A stretch of DNA of 18,992 nucleotides from an uncultured Gemmatimonadaceae bacterium (GTDB taxonomy: Bacteria > Gemmatimonadota > Gemmatimonadetes > Gemmatimonadales > Gemmatimonadaceae). Within the stretch, counting starts at the first letter, position 1, and the number at the start of each line of letters is the position of its first letter. Below, one piece after another: positions 6,276 through 14,350 of the stretch. The position numbers and the translations under genes are program-made. The notes under the pieces are model-generated. The model had not been told where the DNA came from. It saw only the letters and a list, made by a program, of their open reading frames with translations, and did no database searches. The DNA lies in contig CATPBN010000284.1 in the NCBI GenBank assembly GCA_955652635.1, forward strand, positions 1-18,992, in the 5' to 3' direction.

Positions 6276-7772
6276 TTAACGCTTCTTCGCTTTGGCGCCC
6301 TTCGGCACAGGCTTCGACGACTTCGATACCTGTGTTGGTGATTCCGCAGCCTTCGTCGGCCGATGCGCGCCGTTGACTGCCCTCGATGCGCCGGCCACAG
6401 CTCCCTCGCTCCCGTTCAACAACGATGCAATCTCCGCGCGCACATCGCTTGGCGCCATTCCTAGGATGGTTGCTGTCCGTGCGTAATCGCCATTGGTCGA
6501 GGCAAAAGCGCGCAGCACCATCTGGCGGCGGGTATCGGCGAGCGTCGCGCCAGGCGGAACACTGATCGATGCGCTGGGATCCGCGCCACGGCGCAGATGA
6601 CGCGGCATTATGTCGACCGCCGTGATCTTGTCGCCGCGACTCATAATCACCGCACGCTCGACCGCATTCTTCAGCTCGCGAACGTTACCTGGCCAGTTGT
6701 AGGAGAGAATCCATTCCCACGCTGCCTCGTCGAACCCGCTCATCGGCTTTCCGTTCTGTTGGGCGAAGCGGACAAGGAATTCGTTCGCGAGAAGCTTGAT
6801 ATCACCGATGCGCTCGCGAAGCGGCGGCAGGAAGAGCTCGACCACGGCAAGGCGGTAGTAGAGATCTTCTCGGAGATCGTTTTCCGACAGAGCTTTCTGG
6901 ATGTCGCGGTTCGTCGCCGCCACGATCCTGATGTCGACTTCGATTTCCTTCTTGCCGCCCAGACGCCTGATCGTTCTCGACTCGATCGCGCGCAGAAGCT
7001 TGACCTGGATGTCGGGCGGCATCTCCGCGATTTCGTCGAGGAAGATCGTGCCACCATCGGCCATCTCGAACGCCCCGGGCTTTTCGTTCACCGAGCCCGT
7101 AAAGGCGCCCTTCTCGTGACCGAACAACTCGTTCTCGAGGATGTCTTTCGGAAGTGCTGCGCAGTTGAGAGCGAAGAACGGCCCCTTCGCCCGCTCACTC
7201 TTGGAGTGCACTGCGCGCGCAACGAGCTCCTTGCCGGTGCCGGACTCACCAAAGATCAACACGCTCGCCGTGGAAGGCGCGACCGCCTCGATGATCTGAT
7301 AGACCGCGCGCATCTCTTCGGATTGTCCCGTCAGCTCGCCGAAGTGCGTCAGCCCCTCGAGCTTGGAAGAGAGCTCACGGTTCTTCTGCTGTACGTTGAA
7401 CTTCTCGAGCGCCTTCGGAATGAGCGCCTTGAGGCGATTCAGCTTGTCGGCGGTGAGAGGCTTCTCGACGTAATCGTACGCGCCTTCGCGCATCGCCTGA
7501 ACGGCGGAGTCGACCGTCGCCTGACCGGTGACGATGATGCACTCCGTGGGAATCGCGCGAAGCTGCAGCTCCTTGAGCAGTGCCAGGCCGTCGACCTTTG
7601 GCATCTTCAGGTCGGCGAGAATGACGCCAAAGCTCTCCGCGACGAGCTGATCGAGGGCCTTCTGACCGTCGACGGCCACCGCGACTTCATAGCCTTCGTC
7701 GCGCAAAATGGCGCTCAACCCTTCTGTTATAGAACGGTCGTCGTCGGCGATCAGGATTTTTGCGTGTTTCAC
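6276..7772 (-). CDS. NtrC-family response regulator, predicted sigma-54 activator
   Basis: A 498-aa response regulator. The receiver domain (about 3-120) has the acidic pocket DDD (10-12), phosphoacceptor Asp54 in ILADLKMP, Thr82 and Lys104. The AAA+ domain (about 146-385) has Walker A GESGTGKE (175-182), the sigma-54 contact loop GAFTGS (222-227; GAFTGA is usual), Walker B GGTIFLDEI and the C-terminal segment NWPGNVREL. A Fis-type helix-turn-helix follows (ADTRRQMVLRAFASTNGDYA then ILGMAPSDVRAE), with a weakly conserved recognition helix. A tail of about 45 residues rich in Ala, Ser, Pro and Lys ends the protein. The GTG start is one base after the stop of the short kinase-like gene, so the two form a pair. 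Its targets are unknown, but its place in a sugar-metabolism operon suggests carbon or stress control. Confidence 0.93.
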   Translation of the reverse strand: MKHAKILIADDDRSITEGLSAILRDEGYEVAVAVDGQKALDQLVAESFGVILADLKMPKVDGLALLKELQLRAIPTECIIVTGQATVDSAVQAMREGAYDYVEKPLTADKLNRLKALIPKALEKFNVQQKNRELSSKLEGLTHFGELTGQSEEMRAVYQIIEAVAPSTASVLIFGESGTGKELVARAVHSKSERAKGPFFALNCAALPKDILENELFGHEKGAFTGSVNEKPGAFEMADGGTIFLDEIAEMPPDIQVKLLRAIESRTIRRLGGKKEIEVDIRIVAATNRDIQKALSENDLREDLYYRLAVVELFLPPLRERIGDIKLLANEFLVRFAQQNGKPMSGFDEAAWEWILSYNWPGNVRELKNAVERAVIMSRGDKITAVDIMPRHLRRGADPSASISVPPGATLADTRRQMVLRAFASTNGDYARTATILGMAPSDVRAEIASLLNGSEGAVAGASRAVNGAHRPTKAAESPTQVSKSSKPVPKGAKAKKR

Positions 7773-7773
7773 T

Positions 7774-8229
7774 TCAGTTTTTGGAATGGCTTTTATCCTG
7801 TGGCGAGACTGTTAATATAACCCGCTTGGCACCCTGCTCGATCCCCACGCCGATGCTGTCGGCCAGGTGTCTGAAATCGGACACAAACACACTGGCCCGA
7901 TCACCGTAAATCATTAGTTCGATTCGACTTCCGCCGCTAGCTCCGGGTGCCGAGCGGAGCGTTCCCTGAGCCTCGGCGGTGAGCACAAATCGGACGAGCG
8001 CAAGCAGCCCGTTCGTCAACGTGGTGGCCTCCCCGATTTGTGCGCCTGCGCGTTCCGCGAAGCTCGCAATCTCGGTGGCGGATCCCTGGCGGGCGAGCCT
8101 GCTCCTCACCACTTCCACGTTTACGGCGACGCCGCTCAGAGCGTTGCGGATCTCGTGGCCAGCCCGCCGAATTATCTCACCAACGATCTCGAGGGCGTCC
8201 GCTTTCGCGCGCGCCGGATCGTCAGTCAC
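7774..8229 (-). CDS. Short histidine-kinase-like protein: DHp domain with a degenerate, truncated ATPase region
   Basis: A 151-aa protein with a dimerisation/phosphoacceptor helix containing the H-box GHEIRNALSG with His25, as in HisKA domains, and a second helix (about 53-85). Residues 103-143 align by eye with only the start of a kinase ATPase domain: IELMIYGDRASVFVSDFRHL, where the N-box Asn is not conserved, then KRVILTVS. It ends before any DxGxG or G2 box. No sensor or membrane segment is present. It should therefore not autophosphorylate and may pass phosphate to the NtrC-type regulator encoded 1 nt downstream, as Spo0B or ChpT do; this role is inference. The GTG start overlaps the end of the aldolase gene by 8 nt. 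A decayed kinase is the other possibility. Confidence 0.7.
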   Translation of the reverse strand: MTDDPARAKADALEIVGEIIRRAGHEIRNALSGVAVNVEVVRSRLARQGSATEIASFAERAGAQIGEATTLTNGLLALVRFVLTAEAQGTLRSAPGASGGSRIELMIYGDRASVFVSDFRHLADSIGVGIEQGAKRVILTVSPQDKSHSKN

Positions 8230-9625
8230 TCAGGTCCGCATCGTCGGGGGCGGCCTCGACCACAGCAAGATCGGGGTGCGGCTGCGGCTTGTGCTGCTCG
8301 GCAGGCTTCACGAACCGATCGACGATGTCGCGAGTGTTGACGACCGCCAGCTGCTGAAACAGAAAGCTGAATTTCTCGTCGTACGCTTTGGCGAGCTTCG
8401 CCTTTACGTCGGGCTGAAGATCCCAGAACCGCCGCTTGAAGGGGCCGAGTGCCTTCTTCCGGGTTTTGTAAAAGAACTGTTCGTCGGTGTCGGTCGGCTT
8501 GCGCTCGTCCTTGGCGTTCTGCCTGAGCCATTCGTAGATCTCGTCACGCAAATCGTCGTGGATGTTGTCGTACAACATCGTCTGGAAGTTGGTGGCGAGA
8601 TGAATTTCCGCGGTCTCGGTGCGCGGGAAATTGTGGAACGCGTCGTCGGGAAGAGTCGATGCGCCGTGCTGCACCGCTCCAGCAAGCCCGTAATTCTCGC
8701 GGGCGACTTTCGACAGCCGCGACAGCGTATCAAAGTCGATCTTGACGTCGGCGATGCTGCCGTCCGCGAGCACGACTCCTCCGTGCGTGGTTCCGGATTG
8801 CACGCTGATCTTGGACAGGCCTTCCGTGCCCGGAGATCTCTCTTTGAGCGTTTCGTTGAAGCCGTCCATGTACGTCCGTAGCTCTTCGACGGTCGAATTC
8901 TGTGTTCCGACCTCACCGATCTCGCCGCCGATCGAAATTGTCACTCCTTCGGGCTGCAGCTCCCGAACAGTGAGGGCGAGCTCGACGCCCTGCTCGAAGT
9001 TCGTGCGCTGCTGTTCCTTGAGCGTCGGCTTGGAAAGATCGACCAGCGTAGATGTGTCCACATCGATGTTGTAGAAACCCGCCGCGATCGCTTCGCGCGC
9101 GAGCTGCTTCACACCATTCACTTCCGTAACCGGATCCACGGCGAACTTCTTGGAGTTCACCTGGAAGTGGTCGCCCTGGACGAACACCGGGCCGCGAAAG
9201 CCCTCGCGCATGGCCGCGGCGAGCATCACGGCCACGTATTCCGCCGGACGCTGATCGGTGTAGGCGATCTCCGACCGCGCAATTTCCACGATGAGCGCGC
9301 CGACGTTCAGCTTGACCGCGGAGCGGAACAGGGCGCGGGCGGTGTCGTACACCATCCCGCGAATGTTCATTGCGGGAACCGTAAAGCCGCCTGTCTTCCC
9401 GGCACCGCGCGCGAGGTAGAGATCGTGAATGGACCAGGGCTGGACACCAACGGCCTGGCCGATTTCCCAGATCAGCCAGCGCGCGTCGTCACGCTCGTCC
9501 GGGTCGCCGAACACCGCGGCGTAGACGAGCTTGTCCATTGCCGGCGATGCTATTGCCGACTCGTCGTGGACGGTCACTCGACCGTCCAGCACAGTTACCG
9601 ATTTGTTGAATGGATTTACGAACAT
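8222..9625 (-). CDS. Class II fructose-bisphosphate aldolase-like protein, long form
   Basis: Zinc-dependent aldolase expected to interconvert fructose-1,6-bisphosphate with dihydroxyacetone phosphate and glyceraldehyde-3-phosphate. Likely metal ligands are His153 in VQGDHFQ, His281 in SGTTHGGVV and His320 in VQHGAST; the acidic motif GGEIGEVGTQN (233-243) also fits the family. The start is ATG 9625, giving 467 aa; an upstream in-frame extension to 9736 would run into pgi and looks spurious. At 467 aa it is about 100 residues longer than typical class II aldolases. The extra length is an N-terminal region (about 1-75) and a charged C-terminal helical region (about 365-450). Tagatose-bisphosphate aldolase is an alternative, but pgi, pyk and tal next to it favour glycolysis. 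It starts 19 nt after pgi. Confidence 0.85.
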   Translation of the reverse strand: MFVNPFNKSVTVLDGRVTVHDESAIASPAMDKLVYAAVFGDPDERDDARWLIWEIGQAVGVQPWSIHDLYLARGAGKTGGFTVPAMNIRGMVYDTARALFRSAVKLNVGALIVEIARSEIAYTDQRPAEYVAVMLAAAMREGFRGPVFVQGDHFQVNSKKFAVDPVTEVNGVKQLAREAIAAGFYNIDVDTSTLVDLSKPTLKEQQRTNFEQGVELALTVRELQPEGVTISIGGEIGEVGTQNSTVEELRTYMDGFNETLKERSPGTEGLSKISVQSGTTHGGVVLADGSIADVKIDFDTLSRLSKVARENYGLAGAVQHGASTLPDDAFHNFPRTETAEIHLATNFQTMLYDNIHDDLRDEIYEWLRQNAKDERKPTDTDEQFFYKTRKKALGPFKRRFWDLQPDVKAKLAKAYDEKFSFLFQQLAVVNTRDIVDRFVKPAEQHKPQPHPDLAVVEAAPDDADLSD

Positions 9626-9644
9626 GGCAAGAAAATTAACTGAT

Positions 9645-11021
9645 CTACACTGTCCACCGCGAATCACCCTTTGGCAAGGATTCCCACTCTTTTTTGGCGT
9701 CGTCCGCGCCGGGCCGGCCAAGCAGCGCGTATGCAAATTGTTTTCCCAGCTCTACTCCAGGCTGGTTGAAGGCATCGATCCCGTAGAGCTGCCCGGCGTA
9801 GCCAGTCGCCGTTTCGAGAAGCATCATCAGTTGCCCTACGTGCCCGGCATCGACGCGATCGAGATGAATCGTCATATTGGGCCGACCCCGTTTCGCCAAT
9901 GCCCCGGCTGTCGCCCGCTGCTCGATGTCGATCAGCTCGCCGAGCGAATGGCCGGCGAGGTAGCCCAGCTCTTTCACGTCGGGGAACGCCGCAGGAATTT
10001 TCACGTCCGTTGCGCGCTCGCGCACCGAAACGAATGTGACGGTCTTGTCGGCCGGCCCTTCCATGAACAGCTGCACCTGTGCGTGCTGATCGGTTGCCCC
10101 GAGCGCCGCGATCGGAGTCGATCCGACCGACGTCCCGTCGCCCCGCTTCTTTCCCAGGCTCTCCGCCCACAGTTGCACGAACCATCCTGCGAAGTCGCGC
10201 AGAGGATCGGAATAGGGCATGAAAACCGCGATGCTCTTTCTCAGCTGAGTGTCGGCCAGCCACTGGAGCATTGCGTAAACGGCAGCGGGATTGGACGCGA
10301 GATCAGCGCTCTCGCATCGCTTGGCCATCTCGCCCGCGCCTGAGAGCAGCGACTTCACGTCGATTCCTATGAGCGCCGCGGGAAGCGTCCCCACGGGAGT
10401 CAGAACACTGAAGCGTCCGCCGATGTTGGGCGGAATGTCCAGCGCGGGAACCTTCAAGCGCTCCGCGAGCGGGCGCAGCGCCCCCTGTTTTGGATCGGTG
10501 ACGAAGACGAGGTGTTGGCTGAGATCCAGCTTGTCGCGCACGAGGCGATCGTGTACGATGAGGAACTGCGCCATGGTCTCGGCGGTACCGCCGGATTTCG
10601 ACGTGACAATGAAAAGCGTCCGGGACAATCGAAGCCTGCCGACCAGCGCCGCGATCGTTTCGGGGTCTACGTTGTCCAGCACCTGCAGTCGCGGAAAACC
10701 GTCGCGCGCCTTCTCGTCCAACATGTTCCAGCCGCTCGGCCTTAGCGCGGTACGCAAAGCAATCGGGCCGAGGGCGGAGCCACCGATTCCGAGAATCACG
10801 ACGTCCTCGTATTTGCCGCGCGCCCGACTGGCAAAACTCGAGACCTGATCGAGGAGTTTCGTCTCGCGCGGCAGATCGACGAATCCCACCGCGCCGGTGC
10901 CCCGCAGCGCGTCGAAGCCGCGCTTTGCCGCCGCGAATTGCTTCGGCGCATCGCCCCACGTCTTTTGATCGACCCCGCCCGGCGAGATCATCATATTGGA
11001 GTAATCGAGACGGAGTGTCAT
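9645..11021 (-). CDS. pgi: Glucose-6-phosphate isomerase
   Basis: Cytoplasmic enzyme that interconverts glucose-6-phosphate and fructose-6-phosphate in glycolysis and gluconeogenesis. The 458-aa length fits the shorter Bacillus/Thermus-type enzymes rather than the roughly 550-aa E. coli form. Motifs are VVILGIGGSALGPIALRTAL, the phosphate-binding TSKSGGTAET, GGRFSVLTPVG, the active-site segment GTSVGSTPIAALGATDQHAQ with its catalytic His, and NQPGVELGK near the C-terminus. I chose ATG 11021, one base after the metallo-hydrolase stop (TGAaATG), because a more distal start at 11063 overlaps that gene and adds residues with no family match. Confidence 0.95.
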   Translation of the reverse strand: MTLRLDYSNMMISPGGVDQKTWGDAPKQFAAAKRGFDALRGTGAVGFVDLPRETKLLDQVSSFASRARGKYEDVVILGIGGSALGPIALRTALRPSGWNMLDEKARDGFPRLQVLDNVDPETIAALVGRLRLSRTLFIVTSKSGGTAETMAQFLIVHDRLVRDKLDLSQHLVFVTDPKQGALRPLAERLKVPALDIPPNIGGRFSVLTPVGTLPAALIGIDVKSLLSGAGEMAKRCESADLASNPAAVYAMLQWLADTQLRKSIAVFMPYSDPLRDFAGWFVQLWAESLGKKRGDGTSVGSTPIAALGATDQHAQVQLFMEGPADKTVTFVSVRERATDVKIPAAFPDVKELGYLAGHSLGELIDIEQRATAGALAKRGRPNMTIHLDRVDAGHVGQLMMLLETATGYAGQLYGIDAFNQPGVELGKQFAYALLGRPGADDAKKEWESLPKGDSRWTV

Positions 11022-11022
11022 T

Positions 11023-11802
11023 TCAATCGATTTGCCCTGTGAGCCCGTCGAACGCAGGAGCAATGCCGGCTGGAAGCTCCGCCTCGAGCTCGGCGTGCCC
11101 GGTGCGGTGAGTGAGGTGTGTAAGCCACGTTTGTCGAGCGCCGACTTTCTTTGCGGCGGCCACTGCTTCTGATACGCTCAGGTGCGTCGGATGGGACGTC
11201 CGAAAGAGCGCGTTGAGAACGAGCACGCTCACGCCGCGAAATGCGCGCACCGCTTCATCCGGCAGCTCCTTCGCATCTGTGATGTACCCAAGCTTGCCGA
11301 TTCTGTAACCGTACACCGATGCTGGTCCGTGCGGAATTGCAACCGGAATTACGTCCACGTCGCCGATGTGAATGATCTGGCCAGCCACAACCGGGTGCGC
11401 CCGACCCTCCGGCTTGCTCGTCCCTGGCAGCGCCTTGATTGAGTCGTCGAAGATGTACGCGAACCGTCTTGCCAATCTCTCCATCGTGTCGGGGGGGCCG
11501 TACATGTCGATCGGGACATCTCTGCGATCAGAGAGCGCGCGGATGTCGTCGATCCCGTGCACATGATCGGCGTGATCATGGGTGAAGAGAATCGCGTCAA
11601 CGCGACTAACGCCTGCCGCAATCAGCTGCAGCCGGAGCTCTGGCGGCGTGTCTATGAGGATGTTGGTCCCGCCATCGGTCTCGACCAGCGCACCAACCCG
11701 CGTTCGCTTGTCCCGGGGATCAGTCGACCTGCACACCTCGCACGTACACCCAATCTGGGGAATGCCAAAGCTGGTTCCCGTCCCCAGAAACGCGAGTTTC
11801 AG
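11023..11802 (-). CDS. PhnP-like metallo-beta-lactamase-fold hydrolase, probable CTG start
   Basis: A 259-aa metallo-hydrolase. It has the metal-binding motif THDHADHVHG (His75, His77, Asp79, His80), a second-site Asp in GYITDAKEL, and LTHLTHRTGH near the C-terminus. The N-terminal GCTCEVC (Cys19, Cys21, Cys24) resembles the structural zinc cysteines of PhnP, a cyclic-phosphate phosphodiesterase, so a phosphodiester substrate is likely. The open frame runs far back through pyk, but family-like sequence begins exactly at KLAFLGTGTSFGIPQIG. No ATG, GTG or TTG lies there; CTG (11800-11802) does, overlapping the pyk TGA as CTGA with GGTGGAG five bases upstream. I take this as the start. The specific reaction, and why it sits between pyk and pgi, are unknown. 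Confidence 0.85.
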   Translation of the reverse strand: MKLAFLGTGTSFGIPQIGCTCEVCRSTDPRDKRTRVGALVETDGGTNILIDTPPELRLQLIAAGVSRVDAILFTHDHADHVHGIDDIRALSDRRDVPIDMYGPPDTMERLARRFAYIFDDSIKALPGTSKPEGRAHPVVAGQIIHIGDVDVIPVAIPHGPASVYGYRIGKLGYITDAKELPDEAVRAFRGVSVLVLNALFRTSHPTHLSVSEAVAAAKKVGARQTWLTHLTHRTGHAELEAELPAGIAPAFDGLTGQID

Positions 11803-13211
11803 ACGGTCTCCACCTTGAGCAGATTGGTTGTGCCAGGCATGTCGAAGGGAACGCCGGCAGTGACGATGATGCGATCTCCCGTGGACGCCAGCTCTCTGTG
11901 CGTTACGACAGTCTTGGTGCGCTCCATCATCTCGTCGTAATCGGCGCAGTGCGGCACAAGCTCGGGCACGACGCCCCAGACGAGCGCGAGCTGCCGGAAC
12001 GTGCGTGCCTCGTCCGTTAGCGCGAGAATCGGGACGGGCGGCCGTTTCGACGCGACGACGCGCGCCGAGAAACCGCTCTTGGTGAAGACAACGACGAGTG
12101 GCGCGCCAAGCATGTCCACTGCCGCCACGGTGGCTGCGGCTATCGCGACTTCTGTAGTGACCACTCCGTCGCCCTGCTCCGCTCCGGCGAAGGGAGCGAC
12201 GGGCGGGTGCGTCTCGATCTCCTTGATAATGCGCGTCATCGCCTCGACGGCGAGGCGGGGGTAGGCGCCGGCGGCAGTCTCCGCGGAAAGCATCACGGCA
12301 TCGGTTCCGTCCATGATCGCGTTCGCCACGTCGCTCGCTTCCGCGCGCGTCGGGCGCGGGTGCTCGATCATCGATTCCAGCATCTGCGTTGCCGTGATCA
12401 CCGGCCGGCCGTACTTGTTTGCGAGCCGGATGATCCGCTTCTGCGCCCCAGGAACCGCCTCGAATGGGAGCTCGACTCCGAGGTCTCCTCGTGCGACCAT
12501 CACGGCGTCGGACGCGCGAACGATCGCTTCGATGTTCTGCAGCGCGACATCCTTCTCGATCTTTGCCACCACGAGCAGCCACTGGGGGATCTTCTTCTTC
12601 AGCGACTCGATGTCCTCCCCGCGCCTGACGAAGCTCAGCGCGAGATAATCGACCTCCTGCTTGACCGCAAAGATGATATCGGCCTCATCTTTTTCGGTGA
12701 TCGAGGGAGCCGAAACCTGCACGCCCGGAAGATTGAGCCCTTTGTGGCTATTGAGGTCACCGCCATTGAGCACGCGCGCTTTTACGCGCCCATTTCCCAC
12801 CTCGAGGGCGACAAGCTCTATCAGCCCGTCGTTGATGAGAATTCTGTCGCCGACACGAACGTCGTTGGCGAGCTGGTCGTAGGTGACGGGGATCTCTCCC
12901 TTCTTCTCTTCCCCCTCATGGACGAGGACAAGGTCTTCACCGACGGCGAGCTTGAGAGGCTTCGGAAGATCCCCGATTCGAATGCGGGGACCCTGCAGGT
13001 CACCCAGAATCGCGATGGGTTTGTTGGCTTCCTGCGCCAGCTGCCGAACCATCTTGATCGTCGCCGCGTGCTGCTCGTGTGTGCCGTGCGAGAAGTTCAC
13101 GCGGGCGACGTTCATTCCGGCATCGATCAGCCCTCGAATGGCGTCAGCGCTCGCAGTTGAAGGACCAAGTGTGCAGACGATCTTGGTGCGCGGTGTGTAG
13201 ATGCCGGTCAC
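11799..13211 (-). CDS. pyk: Pyruvate kinase
   Basis: Converts phosphoenolpyruvate and ADP to pyruvate and ATP, the last step of glycolysis. The 470-aa length is normal. Visible are TKIVCTLGPSTAS at the start, Arg37, Asn39 and Ser41 in ARVNFSHG, the catalytic Lys region VVAKIEKD, the metal-binding VMVARGDLGVELPFE, ATQMLESMI and MDGTDAVMLSAETAAG, followed by the C-terminal regulatory domain with VVVFTKSGFSARVVASKRP. The GTG start (13209-13211) overlaps the transaldolase stop as GTGA. The stop overlaps the CTG start of the next gene. It is the second gene of the carbon operon. Confidence 0.97.
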   Translation of the reverse strand: MTGIYTPRTKIVCTLGPSTASADAIRGLIDAGMNVARVNFSHGTHEQHAATIKMVRQLAQEANKPIAILGDLQGPRIRIGDLPKPLKLAVGEDLVLVHEGEEKKGEIPVTYDQLANDVRVGDRILINDGLIELVALEVGNGRVKARVLNGGDLNSHKGLNLPGVQVSAPSITEKDEADIIFAVKQEVDYLALSFVRRGEDIESLKKKIPQWLLVVAKIEKDVALQNIEAIVRASDAVMVARGDLGVELPFEAVPGAQKRIIRLANKYGRPVITATQMLESMIEHPRPTRAEASDVANAIMDGTDAVMLSAETAAGAYPRLAVEAMTRIIKEIETHPPVAPFAGAEQGDGVVTTEVAIAAATVAAVDMLGAPLVVVFTKSGFSARVVASKRPPVPILALTDEARTFRQLALVWGVVPELVPHCADYDEMMERTKTVVTHRELASTGDRIIVTAGVPFDMPGTTNLLKVETV

Positions 13212-14350
13212 TTCCCGCCGGGTGCGAGTGAGCCGATCTTTGCCTCGAGTCCCGCAAGCAATTCGTCGAACGATTTCTGGAAGCTGGCGATTCCATCGAT
13301 GAGCAGCTTCTCGGTGACTTCACGAATCGAGATCCCGACAGCCTCGATTTCCTTGAGCAACACCTCCGCGGCCGGCAGCCTCTTGTCGACGGTCCTCGCG
13401 ACGGTGCCATGATCCTTGAACGAATCGATCGTCGCCGGCGGCATAGTGTCGACCGTGTCGGGCCCGATGAGTTCCTCGACGTACATCACGTCACGGTAGG
13501 CGGGGTTCTTGGTGCTCGTGCTGGCCCACAGAGGGCGCTGCACGCGAGCACCTTGCTTCGATAGTGCCTCCCACCTCGGTCCCGAGAACTTCTGCGCGAA
13601 GAGACGGTACGCCAGCTTCGCATTCGCAATCGCTGCCCGTCCCTTGAGGAGCTGCAGCCTCTCCCTCTCCTGCTGCGGCGCCCCGCCCTTCGCAATCAGC
13701 GCGTCCAGACGCTTGTCGATCTCCGTATCTACCCTGCTCACGAAGAAGCTGGCAACCGACGCGAGCCCGTCGACGGGCTTCCGCGCTTTGATCCGATCCT
13801 CGAGCCCCGCCAGATATGCTTCGATCACACGCTCGTGCGCCTCGATTGCAAACAGGAGCGTGATGTTGACGTTGATTCCCTCGGCGATCAGGCGCCGCAC
13901 GGCAATCGCGCCTTCGGGCGTCCCGGGAACCTTGACCATCACGTTCGGCCGGTCGACCGTCTTCCATAGCCTCCGTGCTTCCTCTACGGTTGCGTCGGCG
14001 CTGTGCGAAACGCCCGGCGATACTTCGATCGAGACAAAACCATCGGCGCCGCGCGTGGCGCTGTAGACTCCAGCGAAGATGTCGCAGGCGTCGCGCACGT
14101 CCGTGGTCTCGACGAGCTCGAACAGCTGCATCGGCGTAAGTCCCTGTTCGGCCGCTAGGAGCTGCTCATCATAGGCGTCGCTGGAAGCGAGTGCCTTCTG
14201 GAAAATCGTCGGATTGGAGGTCATGCCCGTCAGCGCGTCGTCACGGATGTGCCGCTCGAGCTCGCCGTCCGTCAGCATCCGTCGATCGATGCTGTCGAGC
14301 CAGATGGACTGACCTACGTCGTGAAGCTCTTGGAGTCGATTCTGTCCCAT
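13208..14350 (-). CDS. tal: Transaldolase
   Basis: Transfers a dihydroxyacetone unit between sugar phosphates in the non-oxidative pentose phosphate pathway. The 380-aa product matches the longer bacterial type of about 370 aa (as in actinobacteria and cyanobacteria) rather than the 220- or 317-aa types. Motifs are the DALTGMTSNPTIFQKA segment (38-53), VSIEVSPG, the Schiff-base Lys140 in VMVKVPGT, and INVNITLLFAIEAHERVIEAY. ATG 14350 has a purine-rich GGAGAGGGGG just upstream; an in-frame extension to 14431 has no family match and would run into the divergent gene's leader. As the first gene of the ten-gene operon it is probably preceded by the operon promoter, in the 83-nt divergent gap. Confidence 0.95.
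   Translation of the reverse strand: MGQNRLQELHDVGQSIWLDSIDRRMLTDGELERHIRDDALTGMTSNPTIFQKALASSDAYDEQLLAAEQGLTPMQLFELVETTDVRDACDIFAGVYSATRGADGFVSIEVSPGVSHSADATVEEARRLWKTVDRPNVMVKVPGTPEGAIAVRRLIAEGINVNITLLFAIEAHERVIEAYLAGLEDRIKARKPVDGLASVASFFVSRVDTEIDKRLDALIAKGGAPQQERERLQLLKGRAAIANAKLAYRLFAQKFSGPRWEALSKQGARVQRPLWASTSTKNPAYRDVMYVEELIGPDTVDTMPPATIDSFKDHGTVARTVDKRLPAAEVLLKEIEAVGISIREVTEKLLIDGIASFQKSFDELLAGLEAKIGSLAPGGK

Noticed and set aside
6597..7820. 407-codon open frame on the plus strand
   Set aside because: It is antisense to the NtrC-type regulator, whose domains and motifs are unmistakable. Long antisense frames are expected in GC-rich coding DNA.
7824..7840. TTGGCACCCTGCTCGAT as a sigma-54 -24/-12 promoter
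   Set aside because: The TGGCAC half fits, but the required TTGC at -12 is absent and the site is inside the kinase-like gene.
11803..12582. Long upstream extension of the metallo-hydrolase frame
   Set aside because: This stretch is pyruvate kinase read in another frame; it is Arg/His-rich low-complexity sequence typical of off-frame GC-rich DNA.
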